Shown here: positions 26,892 through 36,288 of the stretch, one piece after another
Layout of the letters: every line of letters begins with the position of its first letter
Position numbering within the stretch: the first letter of the stretch is position 1
Assembly (NCBI RefSeq): GCF_023221775.1
Contig: NZ_JAKUDS010000007.1
Location: forward strand, 27,031 to 91,030
Direction of reading: 5' to 3'
Length of the DNA stretch: 64,000 nt
From: Enterococcus cecorum
Lineage (GTDB): Bacteria > Bacillota > Bacilli > Lactobacillales > Enterococcaceae
Notes under the pieces: generated by a model
Database searches by the model: none
Told to the model about the DNA's origin: nothing
The model's input: the letters and a program-made list of their open reading frames with translations, nothing else
Program-made: the position numbers and the translations under genes

Positions 26892-29051
26892 ATGAGTTTA
26901 AAAGCACTGAAAGATGTCAGTTACTTTAAATTAAATAATGAAATTAATCGACCAGTGAATGGCCAAATTCCTCTTCAAAAAGATCAAGAAGCACTGCAGG
27001 CATTTTTTGTAGAGAATGTAAAACCAAATACGATGACTTTTTCTACTATTAAAGAAAAGTTGGATTATTTAACTACACATGATTACCTTGAAACTGAATT
27101 TTTAGCAAAATACGATTTAGCATTTATTGAAAAACTATATACCTATTTATTTGAGCAAAATTTCCGTTTCAAATCATTTATGGCCGCTTATAAGTTTTAT
27201 TCTCAGTACGCCCTCAAAACCAATGATGGGACCACTTATCTAGAAACTTATGAAGATCGTGTCGCTTTTAATGCACTCTATTTTGCAGATGGCAATGAAG
27301 AATTAGCCTTAGCATTAGCCGATGAAATGATTCATCAACGTTATCAACCAGCAACACCTTCTTTTTTAAATGCCGGTCGTAAACGCCGTGGCGAGTTAGT
27401 CAGCTGCTTTTTAATCCAAATTACTGATGATATGAACTCTATCGGACGCGGGATTAACTCCGCCTTGCAGTTATCACGTATCGGTGGCGGAGTCGGAATT
27501 ACACTGTCAAACCTACGTGAAGCCGGTGCACCGATTAAGGGTTATGAAAATGCGGCTAGCGGTGTGATGCCAGTAATGAAATTATTTGAAGATAGTTTTA
27601 GTTATTCCAACCAGCTTGGTCAACGTCAAGGCGCTGGAGTGGTTTATCTAAATGTCTTTCATCCAGATATTATCCAATTTTTATCAGCTAAAAAAGAAAA
27701 TGCCGATGAAAAAATTCGTGTTAAGACCCTTTCATTAGGTGTATTGGTGCCTGATAAATTCTATGAGCTAACACGCAAAAATGAAGATATGTATCTATTT
27801 AGTCCATATAGCATTGAACGCGAATATGGTGTGCCATTCTCTTATATCGATATTACGAAAGAATACGATAATCTAGTGGCTAATCCTAACATTCGCAAAA
27901 CTAAAATTAAAGCTCGTGATTTAGAAAATGAAATCTCTAAATTACAGCAAGAATCTGGTTATCCTTATGTCGTGAACTTAGATACAGCTAATCGTACCAA
28001 TCCAATTGATGGTAAAATTATCATGAGCAATCTATGTTCAGAAATTTTACAAGTCCAACAACCTTCTATTCTAAATGGGAAACAAGAATTTGAGGTTTTG
28101 GGTACAGATATTAGTTGTAACTTAGGCTCAACCAATATCGTCAATTTAATGGAAAGTCCTGACTTTGGTAAATCCGTTCGTGTGATGACGCGGGCCTTAA
28201 CCTACGTCACTGATGCCTCAGATATCGATGTGGTTCCTTCGATTCAAAATGGAAATGCATTGAGTCATACAATCGGATTAGGTGCCATGGGCTTACATAC
28301 CTATTTTGCGAAACATCACATGGAATATGGTTCAAAAGAGTCCATTGAATTTACCGATATTTACTTTATGCTTTTAAATTACTGGACGATTTATGAAAGC
28401 ATGCAAATTGCCAAGGAACGTAAACAAACTTTCCATCACTTCGAAAAATCAAAATATGCAGATGGTAGCTACTTTGAAAAATATGTAACTGGCCAATTCC
28501 AACCAAAATCTGAAAAAGTAAAAGCCTTATTCGAGGGGATCTTTATTCCAGATGGACAAGCTTGGGCTGAATTAGCACAACTCGTACAAAAATATGGAAT
28601 GTATCATCAAAATCGTCTAGCAGTTGCGCCAAATGGTTCAATTTCTTATATTAACGATACAAGTGCTAGCTTACATCCAATTACACGTTTAATTGAAGAA
28701 CGTCAAGAAAAGAAAATTGGTAAGATTTACTATCCTGCCCCATTACTTTCTAATGACACAATTAAATATTACACTTCTGCTTATGATATGGATATGCGTA
28801 AAGTAATTGATGTGTATGCCACCGCGCAACAACATATCGACCAAGGTATGAGTTTAACACTATTTATGCGCTCAGAAATTCCAGCGGGTCTTTATGAATG
28901 GAAAACGACAACCAAGCAAACAACACGTGATTTAAATATTTTACGTCATTATGCTTTCCATAAAGGAATTAAATCAATTTATTATATCCGTACTTTCACA
29001 GATGACGCAGAAGAAATCGGTAGTAACCAATGTGAAAGTTGTGTCATCTAA
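26892..29051 (+). CDS. nrdE: Ribonucleotide reductase class Ib, large subunit
   Basis: NrdE reduces ribonucleoside diphosphates with NrdF. 719 residues, lacking the N-terminal ATP cone of class Ia. Catalytic residues are visible: RRGELVSCFLIQ (first cysteine), NLCSEIL with the thiyl-radical cysteine followed by the conserved Glu, ISCNLGST (third cysteine), and the C-terminal CESCVI that shuttles electrons from NrdH. ATG 26892 follows AAAAAGGTTGTGAG. nrdF starts 15 bases downstream. Confidence 0.97.
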   Translation: MSLKALKDVSYFKLNNEINRPVNGQIPLQKDQEALQAFFVENVKPNTMTFSTIKEKLDYLTTHDYLETEFLAKYDLAFIEKLYTYLFEQNFRFKSFMAAYKFYSQYALKTNDGTTYLETYEDRVAFNALYFADGNEELALALADEMIHQRYQPATPSFLNAGRKRRGELVSCFLIQITDDMNSIGRGINSALQLSRIGGGVGITLSNLREAGAPIKGYENAASGVMPVMKLFEDSFSYSNQLGQRQGAGVVYLNVFHPDIIQFLSAKKENADEKIRVKTLSLGVLVPDKFYELTRKNEDMYLFSPYSIEREYGVPFSYIDITKEYDNLVANPNIRKTKIKARDLENEISKLQQESGYPYVVNLDTANRTNPIDGKIIMSNLCSEILQVQQPSILNGKQEFEVLGTDISCNLGSTNIVNLMESPDFGKSVRVMTRALTYVTDASDIDVVPSIQNGNALSHTIGLGAMGLHTYFAKHHMEYGSKESIEFTDIYFMLLNYWTIYESMQIAKERKQTFHHFEKSKYADGSYFEKYVTGQFQPKSEKVKALFEGIFIPDGQAWAELAQLVQKYGMYHQNRLAVAPNGSISYINDTSASLHPITRLIEERQEKKIGKIYYPAPLLSNDTIKYYTSAYDMDMRKVIDVYATAQQHIDQGMSLTLFMRSEIPAGLYEWKTTTKQTTRDLNILRHYAFHKGIKSIYYIRTFTDDAEEIGSNQCESCVI

Positions 29052-29066
29052 AAAGGAGTGAAGAAA

Positions 29067-30029
29067 ATGGCAGAAACTTATTATGCAGCAATTAACTGGA
29101 ATGAAATTGAAGACATAATCGATAAATCAACTTGGGAAAAATTAACGGAACAATTCTGGCTTGATACACGTATTCCTTTATCCAATGACTTAGATGACTG
29201 GCGTGGACTTTCTGAATTGGAAAAGACAACGGTAGGCCATGTATTTGGTGGGTTGACCCTTTTAGATACAGTCCAATCAGAAAGCGGCATGGAGCACTTG
29301 CGCAAAGATGCTCGTACCCCACACGAAGAAGCCGTGTTGAATAATATTCAGTTTATGGAATCTGTACACGCGAAAAGCTACTCTTCTATTTTTAGTACTT
29401 TGAATACCAAGTCTGAAATTGAAGAAATATTCGAATGGACGAATACAAATCCCTATTTACAAAAAAAGGCCGAACGAATTAATGAAATCTATAAAAATGG
29501 CACGGCTCTAGAAAAGAAAGTAGCCAGCGTCTTTTTGGAAACTTTCCTTTTCTATTCAGGTTTTTATACGCCACTTTACTACTTAGGAAACAATAAATTA
29601 GCAAACGTGGCGGAAATTATTAAATTAATTATCCGTGATGAGTCCGTCCATGGCACTTATATCGGCTATAAATTCCAATTAGGTTTTAATGAATTATCTG
29701 CTGAAGAACAAGAAAACTTACGTGATTGGATGTATGATTTACTTTATGAATTATACGAAAACGAAGAACGCTATACAGAAGAACTATACGATGAATTAGG
29801 CTGGACAGATGAGGTCAAAACTTTCCTACGTTATAATGCCAATAAAGCACTGATGAACTTAGGACAAGATCCTCTCTTCCCAGATACTGCTAATGATGTC
29901 AATCCAATCGTAATGAATGGTATTTCAACAGGTACAAGTAATCATGATTTCTTCTCTCAAGTCGGCAATGGTTATCTTTTAGGTACTGTCGAAGCAATGA
30001 AAGATGAAGATTATCTCATCGGTATGTAA
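29067..30029 (+). CDS. nrdF: Ribonucleotide reductase class Ib, radical subunit
   Basis: NrdF carries the dimetal-tyrosyl radical. All six metal ligands are present: Asp in LTLLDTVQ, Glu and His in FMESVHAKSY, Glu in FLETFLFYSG, and Glu and His in IRDESVHG; the radical Tyr follows in AKSYSSIF. It is therefore a metal-dependent (Mn or Fe) class Ib protein and not the metal-free class Ie with substituted ligands. 320 residues from ATG 29067, with AAAGGAG 8 bases upstream. NrdI is encoded far away at 4978. Confidence 0.97.
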   Translation: MAETYYAAINWNEIEDIIDKSTWEKLTEQFWLDTRIPLSNDLDDWRGLSELEKTTVGHVFGGLTLLDTVQSESGMEHLRKDARTPHEEAVLNNIQFMESVHAKSYSSIFSTLNTKSEIEEIFEWTNTNPYLQKKAERINEIYKNGTALEKKVASVFLETFLFYSGFYTPLYYLGNNKLANVAEIIKLIIRDESVHGTYIGYKFQLGFNELSAEEQENLRDWMYDLLYELYENEERYTEELYDELGWTDEVKTFLRYNANKALMNLGQDPLFPDTANDVNPIVMNGISTGTSNHDFFSQVGNGYLLGTVEAMKDEDYLIGM

Positions 30030-30030
30030 A

Positions 30031-30073
30031 AAAATAGACAGCTTGAAGGCATACTTCTGGCTGTCTATTTTTT
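30031..30073 (+). terminator. nrdHEF terminator
   Basis: AAATAGACAGC (30032-30042) pairs with GCTGTCTATTT (30060-30070), followed by a T run. Confidence 0.92.
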
Positions 30074-30098
30074 CATCTAAAATCAGTCTTTTGTACAA

Positions 30099-30127
30099 TT
30101 GTCTAAGAAACTAATTCTTGATACAAT
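30099..30127 (+). promoter_or_regulatory. Promoter of the PH-domain gene
   Basis: TTGTCT (30099-30104), 17-base spacer, TACAAT (30122-30127). The spacer holds the inverted repeat AAGAA-N5-TTCTT. Confidence 0.6.
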
Positions 30128-30158
30128 CAAATTATCAAAACAATTACGAGGTGATGAC

Positions 30159-30539
30159 ATGGGATTATTTAACGGTTTATTAGGTAATGCAAGTAAAATG
30201 AATATCGAAGTAGCTCAAAAGGAATTACAAGATGTCTTAATGCCTGAAGAAAAAGTTGATTTAGCCTTCAAACTAGTCCGTGATTTATTAGTTTTTACTG
30301 AAAAAAGACTGATTATTGTCGATAAACAAGGTATGACTGGTAAAAAAGTGGAATATAAATCCATTCCTTACCGCTCTATTTCACGCTTTTCAGTGGAAAC
30401 AAGTGGTCATTTTGACTTAGATGCTGAGTTAAAAATTTGGATTTCTAGTGCCGAACTACCTGCTGAAAGCCTACAATTTAGAAGTGATGATAGCATTGTG
30501 GCCATTCAAAAAGCATTGGCCCAAGCAGTCTTAAACTAA
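30159..30539 (+). CDS. Bacterial PH-domain protein (bPH, YvbH-like N domain)
   Basis: A 126-residue protein that is almost entirely one bacterial pleckstrin-homology domain: FKLVRDLLVFTEKRLIIVDKQG, then KVEYKSIPYRSISRFSVETSG and ELKIWIS. These domains form ring oligomers; the function is unknown. ATG 30159 follows GAGGTG by 5 bases; the upstream in-frame extension runs through the promoter and is rejected. Confidence 0.85.
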   Translation: MGLFNGLLGNASKMNIEVAQKELQDVLMPEEKVDLAFKLVRDLLVFTEKRLIIVDKQGMTGKKVEYKSIPYRSISRFSVETSGHFDLDAELKIWISSAELPAESLQFRSDDSIVAIQKALAQAVLN

Positions 30540-30544
30540 AGCTA

Positions 30545-30584
30545 AAAGAGAACTAGTCCTTAATTGCTGCGACTAGTTCTCTTT
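30545..30584. terminator. Bidirectional terminator
   Basis: AGAGAACTAGTC pairs with GACTAGTTCTCT, flanked by A and T runs, between the convergent PH-domain and HD-domain genes. Confidence 0.88.
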
Positions 30585-31007
30585 TTACTCTTCACTTAAA
30601 TATGCAATCGCTTTTTGATATTTTGCTACTCTTTTGCGATCTCTATCTGTAACATTGGCTAATCTTGAAAGATCAGAATTATGCTTCAAATCGGCCAACT
30701 TTACTTGTCTGGCTAATGGATTTTGCTTTACGCGTAATATATATTCTTCGTATTTTTCATTACGTTTCTTAGTTAGGATTCCAACGGCTTGAACAACCTC
30801 TTCAGGTAAACCCTCCTTGCGTAAATCCTCTAGTGTCCAATCCGAATCTTCTACTACATCATGCAACAATGCCACCGTTTTAGCCAGCTCACCTTCTACC
30901 AAACTTGCAACAAAGAGTGGATGCTGGATATAATCTACCCCTGCTTTATCAACTTGACCTTTATGCGCATCCTTTGCTATTGCTAAAGCCTGCTGATATA
31001 ACAACAT
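30585..31007 (-). CDS. HD-domain phosphohydrolase (RelA/SpoT hydrolase-like)
   Basis: A 140-residue single-domain HD protein: YIQHPLFVA gives the first His, ALLHDVVEDSDW the HD pair, and VKLADLKHNSDL the last Asp, the pattern of SpoT/MESH1-type (p)ppGpp hydrolase domains. It has no synthetase or regulatory domain, so it could be a small alarmone hydrolase or act on another nucleotide. ATG 31007 follows GGAGGTGG by 4-5 bases; the nine-codon extension upstream lacks a ribosome site. Confidence 0.85.
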   Translation of the reverse strand: MLLYQQALAIAKDAHKGQVDKAGVDYIQHPLFVASLVEGELAKTVALLHDVVEDSDWTLEDLRKEGLPEEVVQAVGILTKKRNEKYEEYILRVKQNPLARQVKLADLKHNSDLSRLANVTDRDRKRVAKYQKAIAYLSEE

Positions 31008-31075
31008 TTTCCCACCTCCTATTCTCCATTTCATCTTACACTTCTCATTCTAAATCTATTTTCTTAAAATTCCAA

Positions 31076-31104
31076 TTGCTTTTTTCCAGAAAATAATATA
31101 AGAT
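31076..31104 (+). promoter_or_regulatory. Promoter of the small membrane-protein cluster
   Basis: TTGCTT (31076-31081), 17-base spacer, TAAGAT (31099-31104), followed by AAGGAGG before ATG 31137. Confidence 0.65.
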
Positions 31105-31136
31105 ACATTTGTTATAAAAAAGGAGGCATAATTATT

Positions 31137-31439
31137 ATGAATGAATCTTATTTTGATGGTGGTTTAGCTACCTATATTGGCACTTATCTACTAGCGGCAA
31201 TTATTACAATTTGTACATTTGGTATCTGCACACCTTGGGGAATTTGCCTACTGTATAATTGGAAAATCAAGCATACCGTCATCAATGGACGCAGACTTTA
31301 TTTCGATGGAACTGCCATGCAATTATTTGGTAACTGGATCAAATGGTTCCTACTCACCATTATTACTTTAGGTATCTATAGTTTTTGGCTTAATATCAAG
31401 CTAGAACAATGGAAAGTCAAACATACGCACTTTATCTAA
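31137..31439 (+). CDS. DUF898-like small membrane protein
   Basis: A 100-residue protein with two membrane segments (YLLAAIITICTFGICTPWGI and WIKWFLLTIITLGIYSFWL) and GRRLYFDGTAMQLFGNWIKW between them, the repeat unit of the DUF898/YjgN family in its single-unit form. No function is known. It opens a run of four tiny plus-strand membrane-protein genes. Confidence 0.78.
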   Translation: MNESYFDGGLATYIGTYLLAAIITICTFGICTPWGICLLYNWKIKHTVINGRRLYFDGTAMQLFGNWIKWFLLTIITLGIYSFWLNIKLEQWKVKHTHFI

Positions 31440-31463
31440 TACGCTCAAGGAGAACCTATACAA

Positions 31464-31610
31464 ATGAAATACTTCTATCTCATTATGCTCATCTTTAGTC
31501 TAATTTGCCTATTTTTAGCAGTAGCCAACTCACTTCCTTCATGGCTTGCTGCAATATATGCCATTTGCTTTGTGGGAATGATTATCAAGAGAATGAAAAA
31601 TAAGAAGTAG
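31464..31610 (+). CDS. Hypothetical 48-residue membrane protein
   Basis: Begins MKYFYLIMLIFSLICLFLAV and ends with a basic KRMKNKK tail; two hydrophobic stretches separated by a short polar turn (NSLPSW). AAGGAG lies 11 bases before ATG 31464, and the gene follows the DUF898-like gene by 24 bases. I do not recognise a family. The positive-inside tail predicts both ends in the cytoplasm. Confidence 0.65.
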   Translation: MKYFYLIMLIFSLICLFLAVANSLPSWLAAIYAICFVGMIIKRMKNKK

Positions 31611-31665
31611 TATCCATATCCAAACATACTAGATAAAGAAAGTGAAACACAAAGGATGTGAATAG

Positions 31666-31821
31666 ATGATGTTTAAGTTAATTATTGTAAGTATTATTGC
31701 TATAATCGTTGTACTTTTTGTCAGACTGTCCTATTTAAAATATATCAAGCAAGATTTAGAGCAAGAATTAGATGAACTTGAACACAAACAGAAAATGAAA
31801 AAAGGTGAAACTAAAATCTGA
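31666..31821 (+). CDS. Hypothetical 51-residue single-pass membrane protein
   Basis: Begins MMFKLIIVSIIAIIVVLFVR (one membrane helix) and continues with a highly charged helical tail of alternating Glu, Leu and Lys (DLEQELDELEH) that looks like a short coiled coil. AAAGGATGTG precedes ATG 31666. Its TGA overlaps the next ORF by CTGA. No family recognised. Confidence 0.65.
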   Translation: MMFKLIIVSIIAIIVVLFVRLSYLKYIKQDLEQELDELEHKQKMKKGETKI

Positions 31822-31928
31822 AAAAAGACCATGTCACATTTAAACTAGAACGAATCCCTTTTGACTGGCAACCACTTATTGTGTACATTTTACTTATTTC
31901 CATAATTATTTGGCTTATCATAAAATAA
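31818..31928 (+). CDS. Hypothetical 36-residue membrane protein with possible CTG start
   Basis: The frame from CTG 31818 reads KKDHVTFKLERIPFDWQPL and then one membrane helix (IVYILLISIIIWLIIK) to TAA 31928. AAAGGTG lies 10 bases upstream, and CTGA overlaps the preceding stop, a layout like ATGA/TTGA coupling elsewhere in this window. No ATG, GTG or TTG start is available before the helix apart from GTC/GTG codons inside. The amphipathic then hydrophobic composition argues for a real product; the CTG start makes it uncertain. Confidence 0.45.
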   Translation: MKKDHVTFKLERIPFDWQPLIVYILLISIIIWLIIK

Positions 31929-31987
31929 ATAAACCAATGAGACTGCTGATATGTTCGCAAAATACCTTCAAATTAATTAAAATTTCA

Positions 31988-32011
31988 AATGGCATTCAAA
32001 ATGGCATTCAA
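31988..32011. repeat. Perfect 12-bp tandem duplication
   Basis: AATGGCATTCAA occurs twice back to back (31988-31999, 32000-32011), just before the rpmE2 terminator. Confidence 0.8.
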
Positions 32012-32012
32012 A

Positions 32013-32052
32013 CGCAAAAATCGACACTCCAGAGAAATTCTAGAGTGCCGAT
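32013..32052 (-). terminator. rpmE2 terminator
   Basis: On the minus strand ATCGGCACTC pairs with GAGTGTCGAT (one wobble) and TTTTT follows. Confidence 0.85.
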
Positions 32053-32102
32053 AAACGTTGCTATAACAATGTTTTGAATAAAATTCTCGTGCAAAGACGA
32101 AA

Positions 32103-32351
32103 TTAATTTGTGAAACCGTATTTTTTGTTGAAACGATCCACGCGTCCGTCTGCTTGAGTGAATTTTTGACGACCAGTGTAGAATGGGTGTGAATCTGATG
32201 TTACTTCGACACGGATCAATGGATAAGTGTTTCCATCTTCCCATTCAACTGTTTCGTTTGAAGTTTTAGTTGAACCTGATAAAAATTTGAATCCTGTTGT
32301 AGAATCCATAAATACTACTGGATGGTAATCTGGATGAATATTTGCTTTCAT
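32103..32351 (-). CDS. rpmE2: Ribosomal protein L31, type B
   Basis: L31 bridges the two ribosomal subunits. This 82-residue form ([16 protein letters not shown] ... [20 protein letters not shown]) lacks the CxxC zinc ligands, so it is the C-minus type B protein that substitutes for zinc L31 in low-zinc species. ATG 32351 follows AAAGGAGAG by 6 bases. It has its own promoter just after the rho stop and a leader with two small hairpins. Confidence 0.97.
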   Translation of the reverse strand: MKANIHPDYHPVVFMDSTTGFKFLSGSTKTSNETVEWEDGNTYPLIRVEVTSDSHPFYTGRQKFTQADGRVDRFNKKYGFTN

Positions 32352-32420
32352 GTTTTTCTCTCCTTTGCCCTGGTCCATTTGCTGAGCCAGAGTTATTCTT
32401 CGTTGACATACAACAAACTT

Positions 32421-32449
32421 ATCTTAGCAAAATCCATTTGTACTGTCAA
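32421..32449 (-). promoter_or_regulatory. rpmE2 promoter
   Basis: TTGACA (32449-32444), 17-base spacer, TAAGAT (32426-32421). The roughly 65-base leader contains GTTG/CAAC and CTGG/CCAG hairpins. Confidence 0.8.
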
Positions 32450-32458
32450 TCGTTTTAG

Positions 32459-33772
32459 CTAATTTTTCTTGATATAACGTCTGTTTGTCCGGATGGTTTT
32501 TTCTTCATTCTCAAAAGTAATATCTTGAAAGGCTTGGATAAATTCTTCATTATTCTTCGTTTTACGCAAAATTTGAATAAATTGCTCGGTATAATCCAAA
32601 GAGTCTCCAACCATATTCTTACGTAAGCGCCAGGTCTCTTCAAGTTGTTCTTCTGACATGAGTAAATCTTCTTTACGCGTACCGGATTTCTTCATATCGA
32701 TAGCTGGGAAAATACGACGTTCTGCTAATTGACGAGAAAGCTGTAATTCCATATTTCCTGTACCCTTGAACTCTTCATAAATGACATCATCCATGCGGCT
32801 ACCCGTATCCACTAAGGCTGTAGCTAAAATCGTTAAGCTACCTCCTTCTTCAATATTACGAGCTGCCCCAAAGAATTTTTTAGGTTTATATAAAGCAGCC
32901 GGATCAATCCCTCCGCTTAAAGTACGACCACTTGGCGGAACAACTAAATTATAGGCACGAGCAAGACGGGTAATACTATCCATCAAAATGACAACATCGC
33001 GTTTATCTTCTACTAACCGCATCGCTCGTTCTAGAACTAATTCCGACACACGTGTATGATTACTTGGTTGTAAATCAAAAGTAGAATATACTATATCCCC
33101 TTTGACACTACGTTCTAAATCAGTCACTTCTTCAGGACGTTCATCAATTAAAAGTACAATTAATTCAACATCTGGGTGATTTTCGGTAATCCCATTAGCA
33201 ATTTCTTTTAAAATCGTGGTTTTTCCGGCCTTTGGAGGAGCGACAATCAAACCACGTTGTCCAAATCCAACAGGCGCAAACATATCAATCATCCGTGTGG
33301 TTAATATATTGCCTTTCGTTGATAATTGAATTTGTCTATTTGGATATAAAGGTGTCAATGCTGGAAAGTGTGGCCGTTGTTTCGCTTCTTCAGGATCTTT
33401 CCCATTCACACTTTCAACATGCATCAAACCGTAATATCGTTCGCTTTCTTTAGGAGGACGAGCTTTTCCCGCCACTTTATCGCCAATCCGCAAGCCAAAA
33501 CGTCGAATTTGCGAAGAGGAAATATAAATATCTTCGGCACTTGGTCCGTAATTAATTGGTCGCAAAAAGCCATAGCCATCTTGATGGGTAATGTCTAAGA
33601 TACCTTCCATATAGAAGAAACCTTGCTTTTCCGCTTGAGCTCGGATAACTGCTAGTGAAAGTTCTTTTTTATTCATTTGACTGTAATACGGAATCTTAAA
33701 CTCGCGTGCATAAGTATAGATTTCTTTTAAAGTTTTATTTTCCAACTCAGCCATTGTTAAATAATCACTCAT
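32459..33772 (-). CDS. rho: Transcription termination factor Rho
   Basis: Hexameric RNA-dependent ATPase that releases RNA. About 437 residues: N-terminal helix bundle ([18 protein letters not shown]), cold-shock-like RNA-binding fold with GYGFLR, Walker [14 protein letters not shown], Walker [10 protein letters not shown], and the R loop [21 protein letters not shown] 33772 is used with GAGGAGTGAG upstream, 7 bases after the murA stop; the TTG six codons earlier overlaps that site. Downstream of murA as in Bacillus. Confidence 0.96.
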   Translation of the reverse strand: MSDYLTMAELENKTLKEIYTYAREFKIPYYSQMNKKELSLAVIRAQAEKQGFFYMEGILDITHQDGYGFLRPINYGPSAEDIYISSSQIRRFGLRIGDKVAGKARPPKESERYYGLMHVESVNGKDPEEAKQRPHFPALTPLYPNRQIQLSTKGNILTTRMIDMFAPVGFGQRGLIVAPPKAGKTTILKEIANGITENHPDVELIVLLIDERPEEVTDLERSVKGDIVYSTFDLQPSNHTRVSELVLERAMRLVEDKRDVVILMDSITRLARAYNLVVPPSGRTLSGGIDPAALYKPKKFFGAARNIEEGGSLTILATALVDTGSRMDDVIYEEFKGTGNMELQLSRQLAERRIFPAIDMKKSGTRKEDLLMSEEQLEETWRLRKNMVGDSLDYTEQFIQILRKTKNNEEFIQAFQDITFENEEKTIRTNRRYIKKN

Positions 33773-33779
33773 GCTCAAC

Positions 33780-35039
33780 TCACTCCTCAATCATTTGAAT
33801 ATCTGCCCCTAAAGCAGTCAATTTTTCAATAATATGATCATAGCCACGTAAAATATTTTCTACTTTTGAAATTTTCGTTGTGCCTTCTGCCATCAATCCA
33901 GCAATCACAAGACACGCCCCGGCACGTAAATCAGAAGCGGCTACCTCTGCACCGGTTAGATGAGCTGTATGACCAAGATACATGTAATTCCCTTCAACTT
34001 TTGCATCGCCACCCATTCGTGCTAATTCAGGAATATGACCAATTCGTTTTGGATAAATCGTATCAATAATTTCTGAAGTTCCTTGAGCTTTAAATAATAA
34101 TGGCGTAATTGGTTGTTGTAAATCAGTCGCAAAGCCAGGATATGGGAAAGTTTTCACGATGATTGGATTTAAATTTTCTGCCGGATGGACATAAATACTA
34201 TCTTCAGAAATATCCATTCGCACGCCCATTTCTTCTAATTTAGCAATAAAACTTTCTAAATGTTCAAAAATCACGTTTTTAACCGTCACACCTTGACCTA
34301 CTGCAGCGGCCATTGAAAGATAAGTTCCAGCTTCAATCCGGTCTGGAATAATCATATGGCGGCACCCATGCAAATGCTCGACTCCTTCAATTCTAATTTC
34401 ATTGGTTCCAGCCCCACGAATTTTCGCCCCCATATTATTTAACAAAGTGGCCACATCAATAATTTCAGGTTCGCGAGCAGCATTTTCAATAATTGTTTTT
34501 CCTTTGGCTTTCACAGCAGCGAGCATCACATTAATCGTAGCACCAATGGAAACCATATCCATATAGATTCGCTCACCTTGAAGACCATTTTCACCAGTAC
34601 GTAAATACATCGCCCCTTGTTCATTGGTTACTGTGGCACCTAAAGTTTCAAAGCCTTTAATATGCAAATCGATGGGGCGTGGTCCTAGATTACAGCCACC
34701 AGGTAAGCCGACAACCCCTTCACCAAATTTTGCAAGTAATGCCCCCATAAAATAGTATGAAGCACGTAAGCTATTAATTTTACCGCTTGGCATCGGAATT
34801 GAGACAATTTCTCTAGGATCAATTTCTAAGGTATTATCTTTAAATTTGACTTTCACACCCATTATTTCTAAGATTTCCATCAAGGAATGAACATCTTGAA
34901 TATCCGGAACTCCTTCTAAGATTACAGGAGAATCAGCAAGTATTGCAGCCGGAATCAAGGCTACCGCACTATTTTTAGCTCCTGAGATTGTAACTTCTCC
35001 TTTTAATGGACGATTCCCATTAATGACAATTTTTTTCAT
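33780..35039 (-). CDS. murA: UDP-N-acetylglucosamine 1-carboxyvinyltransferase (MurA/MurZ)
   Basis: First committed enzyme of peptidoglycan synthesis; transfers enolpyruvate from PEP to UDP-GlcNAc. 419 residues with the fosfomycin-target Cys116 in [35 protein letters not shown] at residues 20-35 and [15 protein letters not shown] near the end. Position next to rho and near fba and pyrG is that of the second Firmicutes paralogue, called murZ in Bacillus; a second murA would be elsewhere. Confidence 0.95.
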   Translation of the reverse strand: MKKIVINGNRPLKGEVTISGAKNSAVALIPAAILADSPVILEGVPDIQDVHSLMEILEIMGVKVKFKDNTLEIDPREIVSIPMPSGKINSLRASYYFMGALLAKFGEGVVGLPGGCNLGPRPIDLHIKGFETLGATVTNEQGAMYLRTGENGLQGERIYMDMVSIGATINVMLAAVKAKGKTIIENAAREPEIIDVATLLNNMGAKIRGAGTNEIRIEGVEHLHGCRHMIIPDRIEAGTYLSMAAAVGQGVTVKNVIFEHLESFIAKLEEMGVRMDISEDSIYVHPAENLNPIIVKTFPYPGFATDLQQPITPLLFKAQGTSEIIDTIYPKRIGHIPELARMGGDAKVEGNYMYLGHTAHLTGAEVAASDLRAGACLVIAGLMAEGTTKISKVENILRGYDHIIEKLTALGADIQMIEE

Positions 35040-35185
35040 ATATATTCACCTTTAACTAAAGAATTATTTCGAGATTTTTTACTCATCTTCTCCATTTTAT
35101 CATAGAAAATCTTTAGAAAAAAGAAATTAGAACAAACTCTTAAAAAAACAATTGTCTATTTAATTTGTCAAGTAAAGTAATAGGA

Positions 35186-35312
35186 AGCTAAGCCGTAATT
35201 ATTTTAGTGAAGTAACTTAAATACAAATCCATTTTAATGAATAGATTGTGAAGAAAATCTGAATGCTCAACCCAATCATCAAATCAACGCTGAGTATTCG
35301 GATTTATTTTTA
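35186..35312. repeat. MITE-like palindromic element, copy B (decayed)
   Basis: Aligns with copy A at 22334-22517: GCTAAGCC-TATTTTAGTGAAGTAACTTAAA at the left and the inner inverted repeat AATCTGAATGCTCA (35256-35269) with TGAGTATTCGGATT (35291-35304), followed by TATTTTTATA. The right terminal repeat is absent, replaced by the end of the gntR gene. The hairpin may now serve as the gntR terminator. Confidence 0.65.
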
Positions 35313-35327
35313 TAAGCGACTCATATT

Positions 35328-36056
35328 CTATTCTTCATCGAACTGATAGACGGAAATAATTTGACCATTTTCAGAACTGTAACGGATTTCGGCTAAAAAA
35401 CAAGGTATCCCACTATTAAAATAAGTTGTTTGTTCAATTCTTAATATTACCTGATGTTCATTCACATATAAATATTTTTGATCATAGAAATCTGGAAAAT
35501 CTGCAGTAATTTTCAGTAATGATTTGGATAATTTTTGCTTTGTTTGGATATAAATATATTCGTAAAGTGAATCTTCTAAATCATCCATTTGTAATTCGGG
35601 AAAATATTTTTGAGGGATTAATAGGTATTCTAGGCGTAAAGGTTCCTGGTTTACATAACGAAGTCGTGTGATATCATAGACTAGTTCGTTGGGTTTTAGC
35701 ATTAATTTTACAGCTTCATCTTCATCAAGCGGACGACTATCAAAAGAGATAATTTGGCTAGTAACTTTATTGTCTGCGGCTGAAATTAAATGCATATCAA
35801 AATCTTTACTATGATGAAGCATATAATCGGAATATAGGACACCTGCGTCTTTCACACATGTACCTACTCCTTTTTTAGACAATAAAAAGCCCTCCATCGA
35901 TAATACACGCAAGGCTTTTTGAATGGTTATTCGACTTGTACGATATTGTTTTGCTAGATCAAATTGTTTCGGTAAATAATCTCCAGCACGGTAATAACCG
36001 GATTGAATTTTTCCTCGAATATCATCCGAAATCTCCTTATATCCATAGTTTTCCAT
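35328..36056 (-). CDS. GntR/HutC-family regulator with UTRA domain
   Basis: A 242-residue repressor: winged helix in the first 70 residues (GDYLPKQFDLAKQYRTSRIT, the recognition region) and a C-terminal UTRA effector domain (DITRLRYVNQEPLRLEYLLI, RIEQTTYFNSGIPCFLAEIRYSS). HutC-type UTRA domains usually bind sugar phosphates or amino acid derivatives. ATG 36056 follows CGAGGGA. No sugar operon is adjacent, so the target is unknown; it sits between fba and murA. Confidence 0.9.
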   Translation of the reverse strand: MENYGYKEISDDIRGKIQSGYYRAGDYLPKQFDLAKQYRTSRITIQKALRVLSMEGFLLSKKGVGTCVKDAGVLYSDYMLHHSKDFDMHLISAADNKVTSQIISFDSRPLDEDEAVKLMLKPNELVYDITRLRYVNQEPLRLEYLLIPQKYFPELQMDDLEDSLYEYIYIQTKQKLSKSLLKITADFPDFYDQKYLYVNEHQVILRIEQTTYFNSGIPCFLAEIRYSSENGQIISVYQFDEE

Positions 36057-36220
36057 TTTTATCCCTCGATTCATTAAAGAACGACAATGCAGAATAAAAT
36101 ATTTTTTCACTTTTATTTACAATATTATTATACTACAAATTCGCAGTGAAAAGTAATTAAATTTATGAAATATAATAGATTCTCTAATAATTATATTCTT
36201 ACTCATATGGAAGATTTAGC

Positions 36221-36266
36221 AAAAAAAGAACATCACCTGCAAAAGAATAACAGATGATGTTCTTAA
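36221..36266 (-). terminator. fba terminator
   Basis: On the minus strand AAGAACATCATCTG pairs with CAGGTGATGTTCTT and seven T follow. Confidence 0.9.
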
Positions 36267-36288
36267 AAAGACAATATTCGTAAATAAA

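Noticed and set aside
29067..30029. Metal-free class Ie NrdF
   Set aside because: All six carboxylate and histidine ligands are present, so it is ordinary class Ib.
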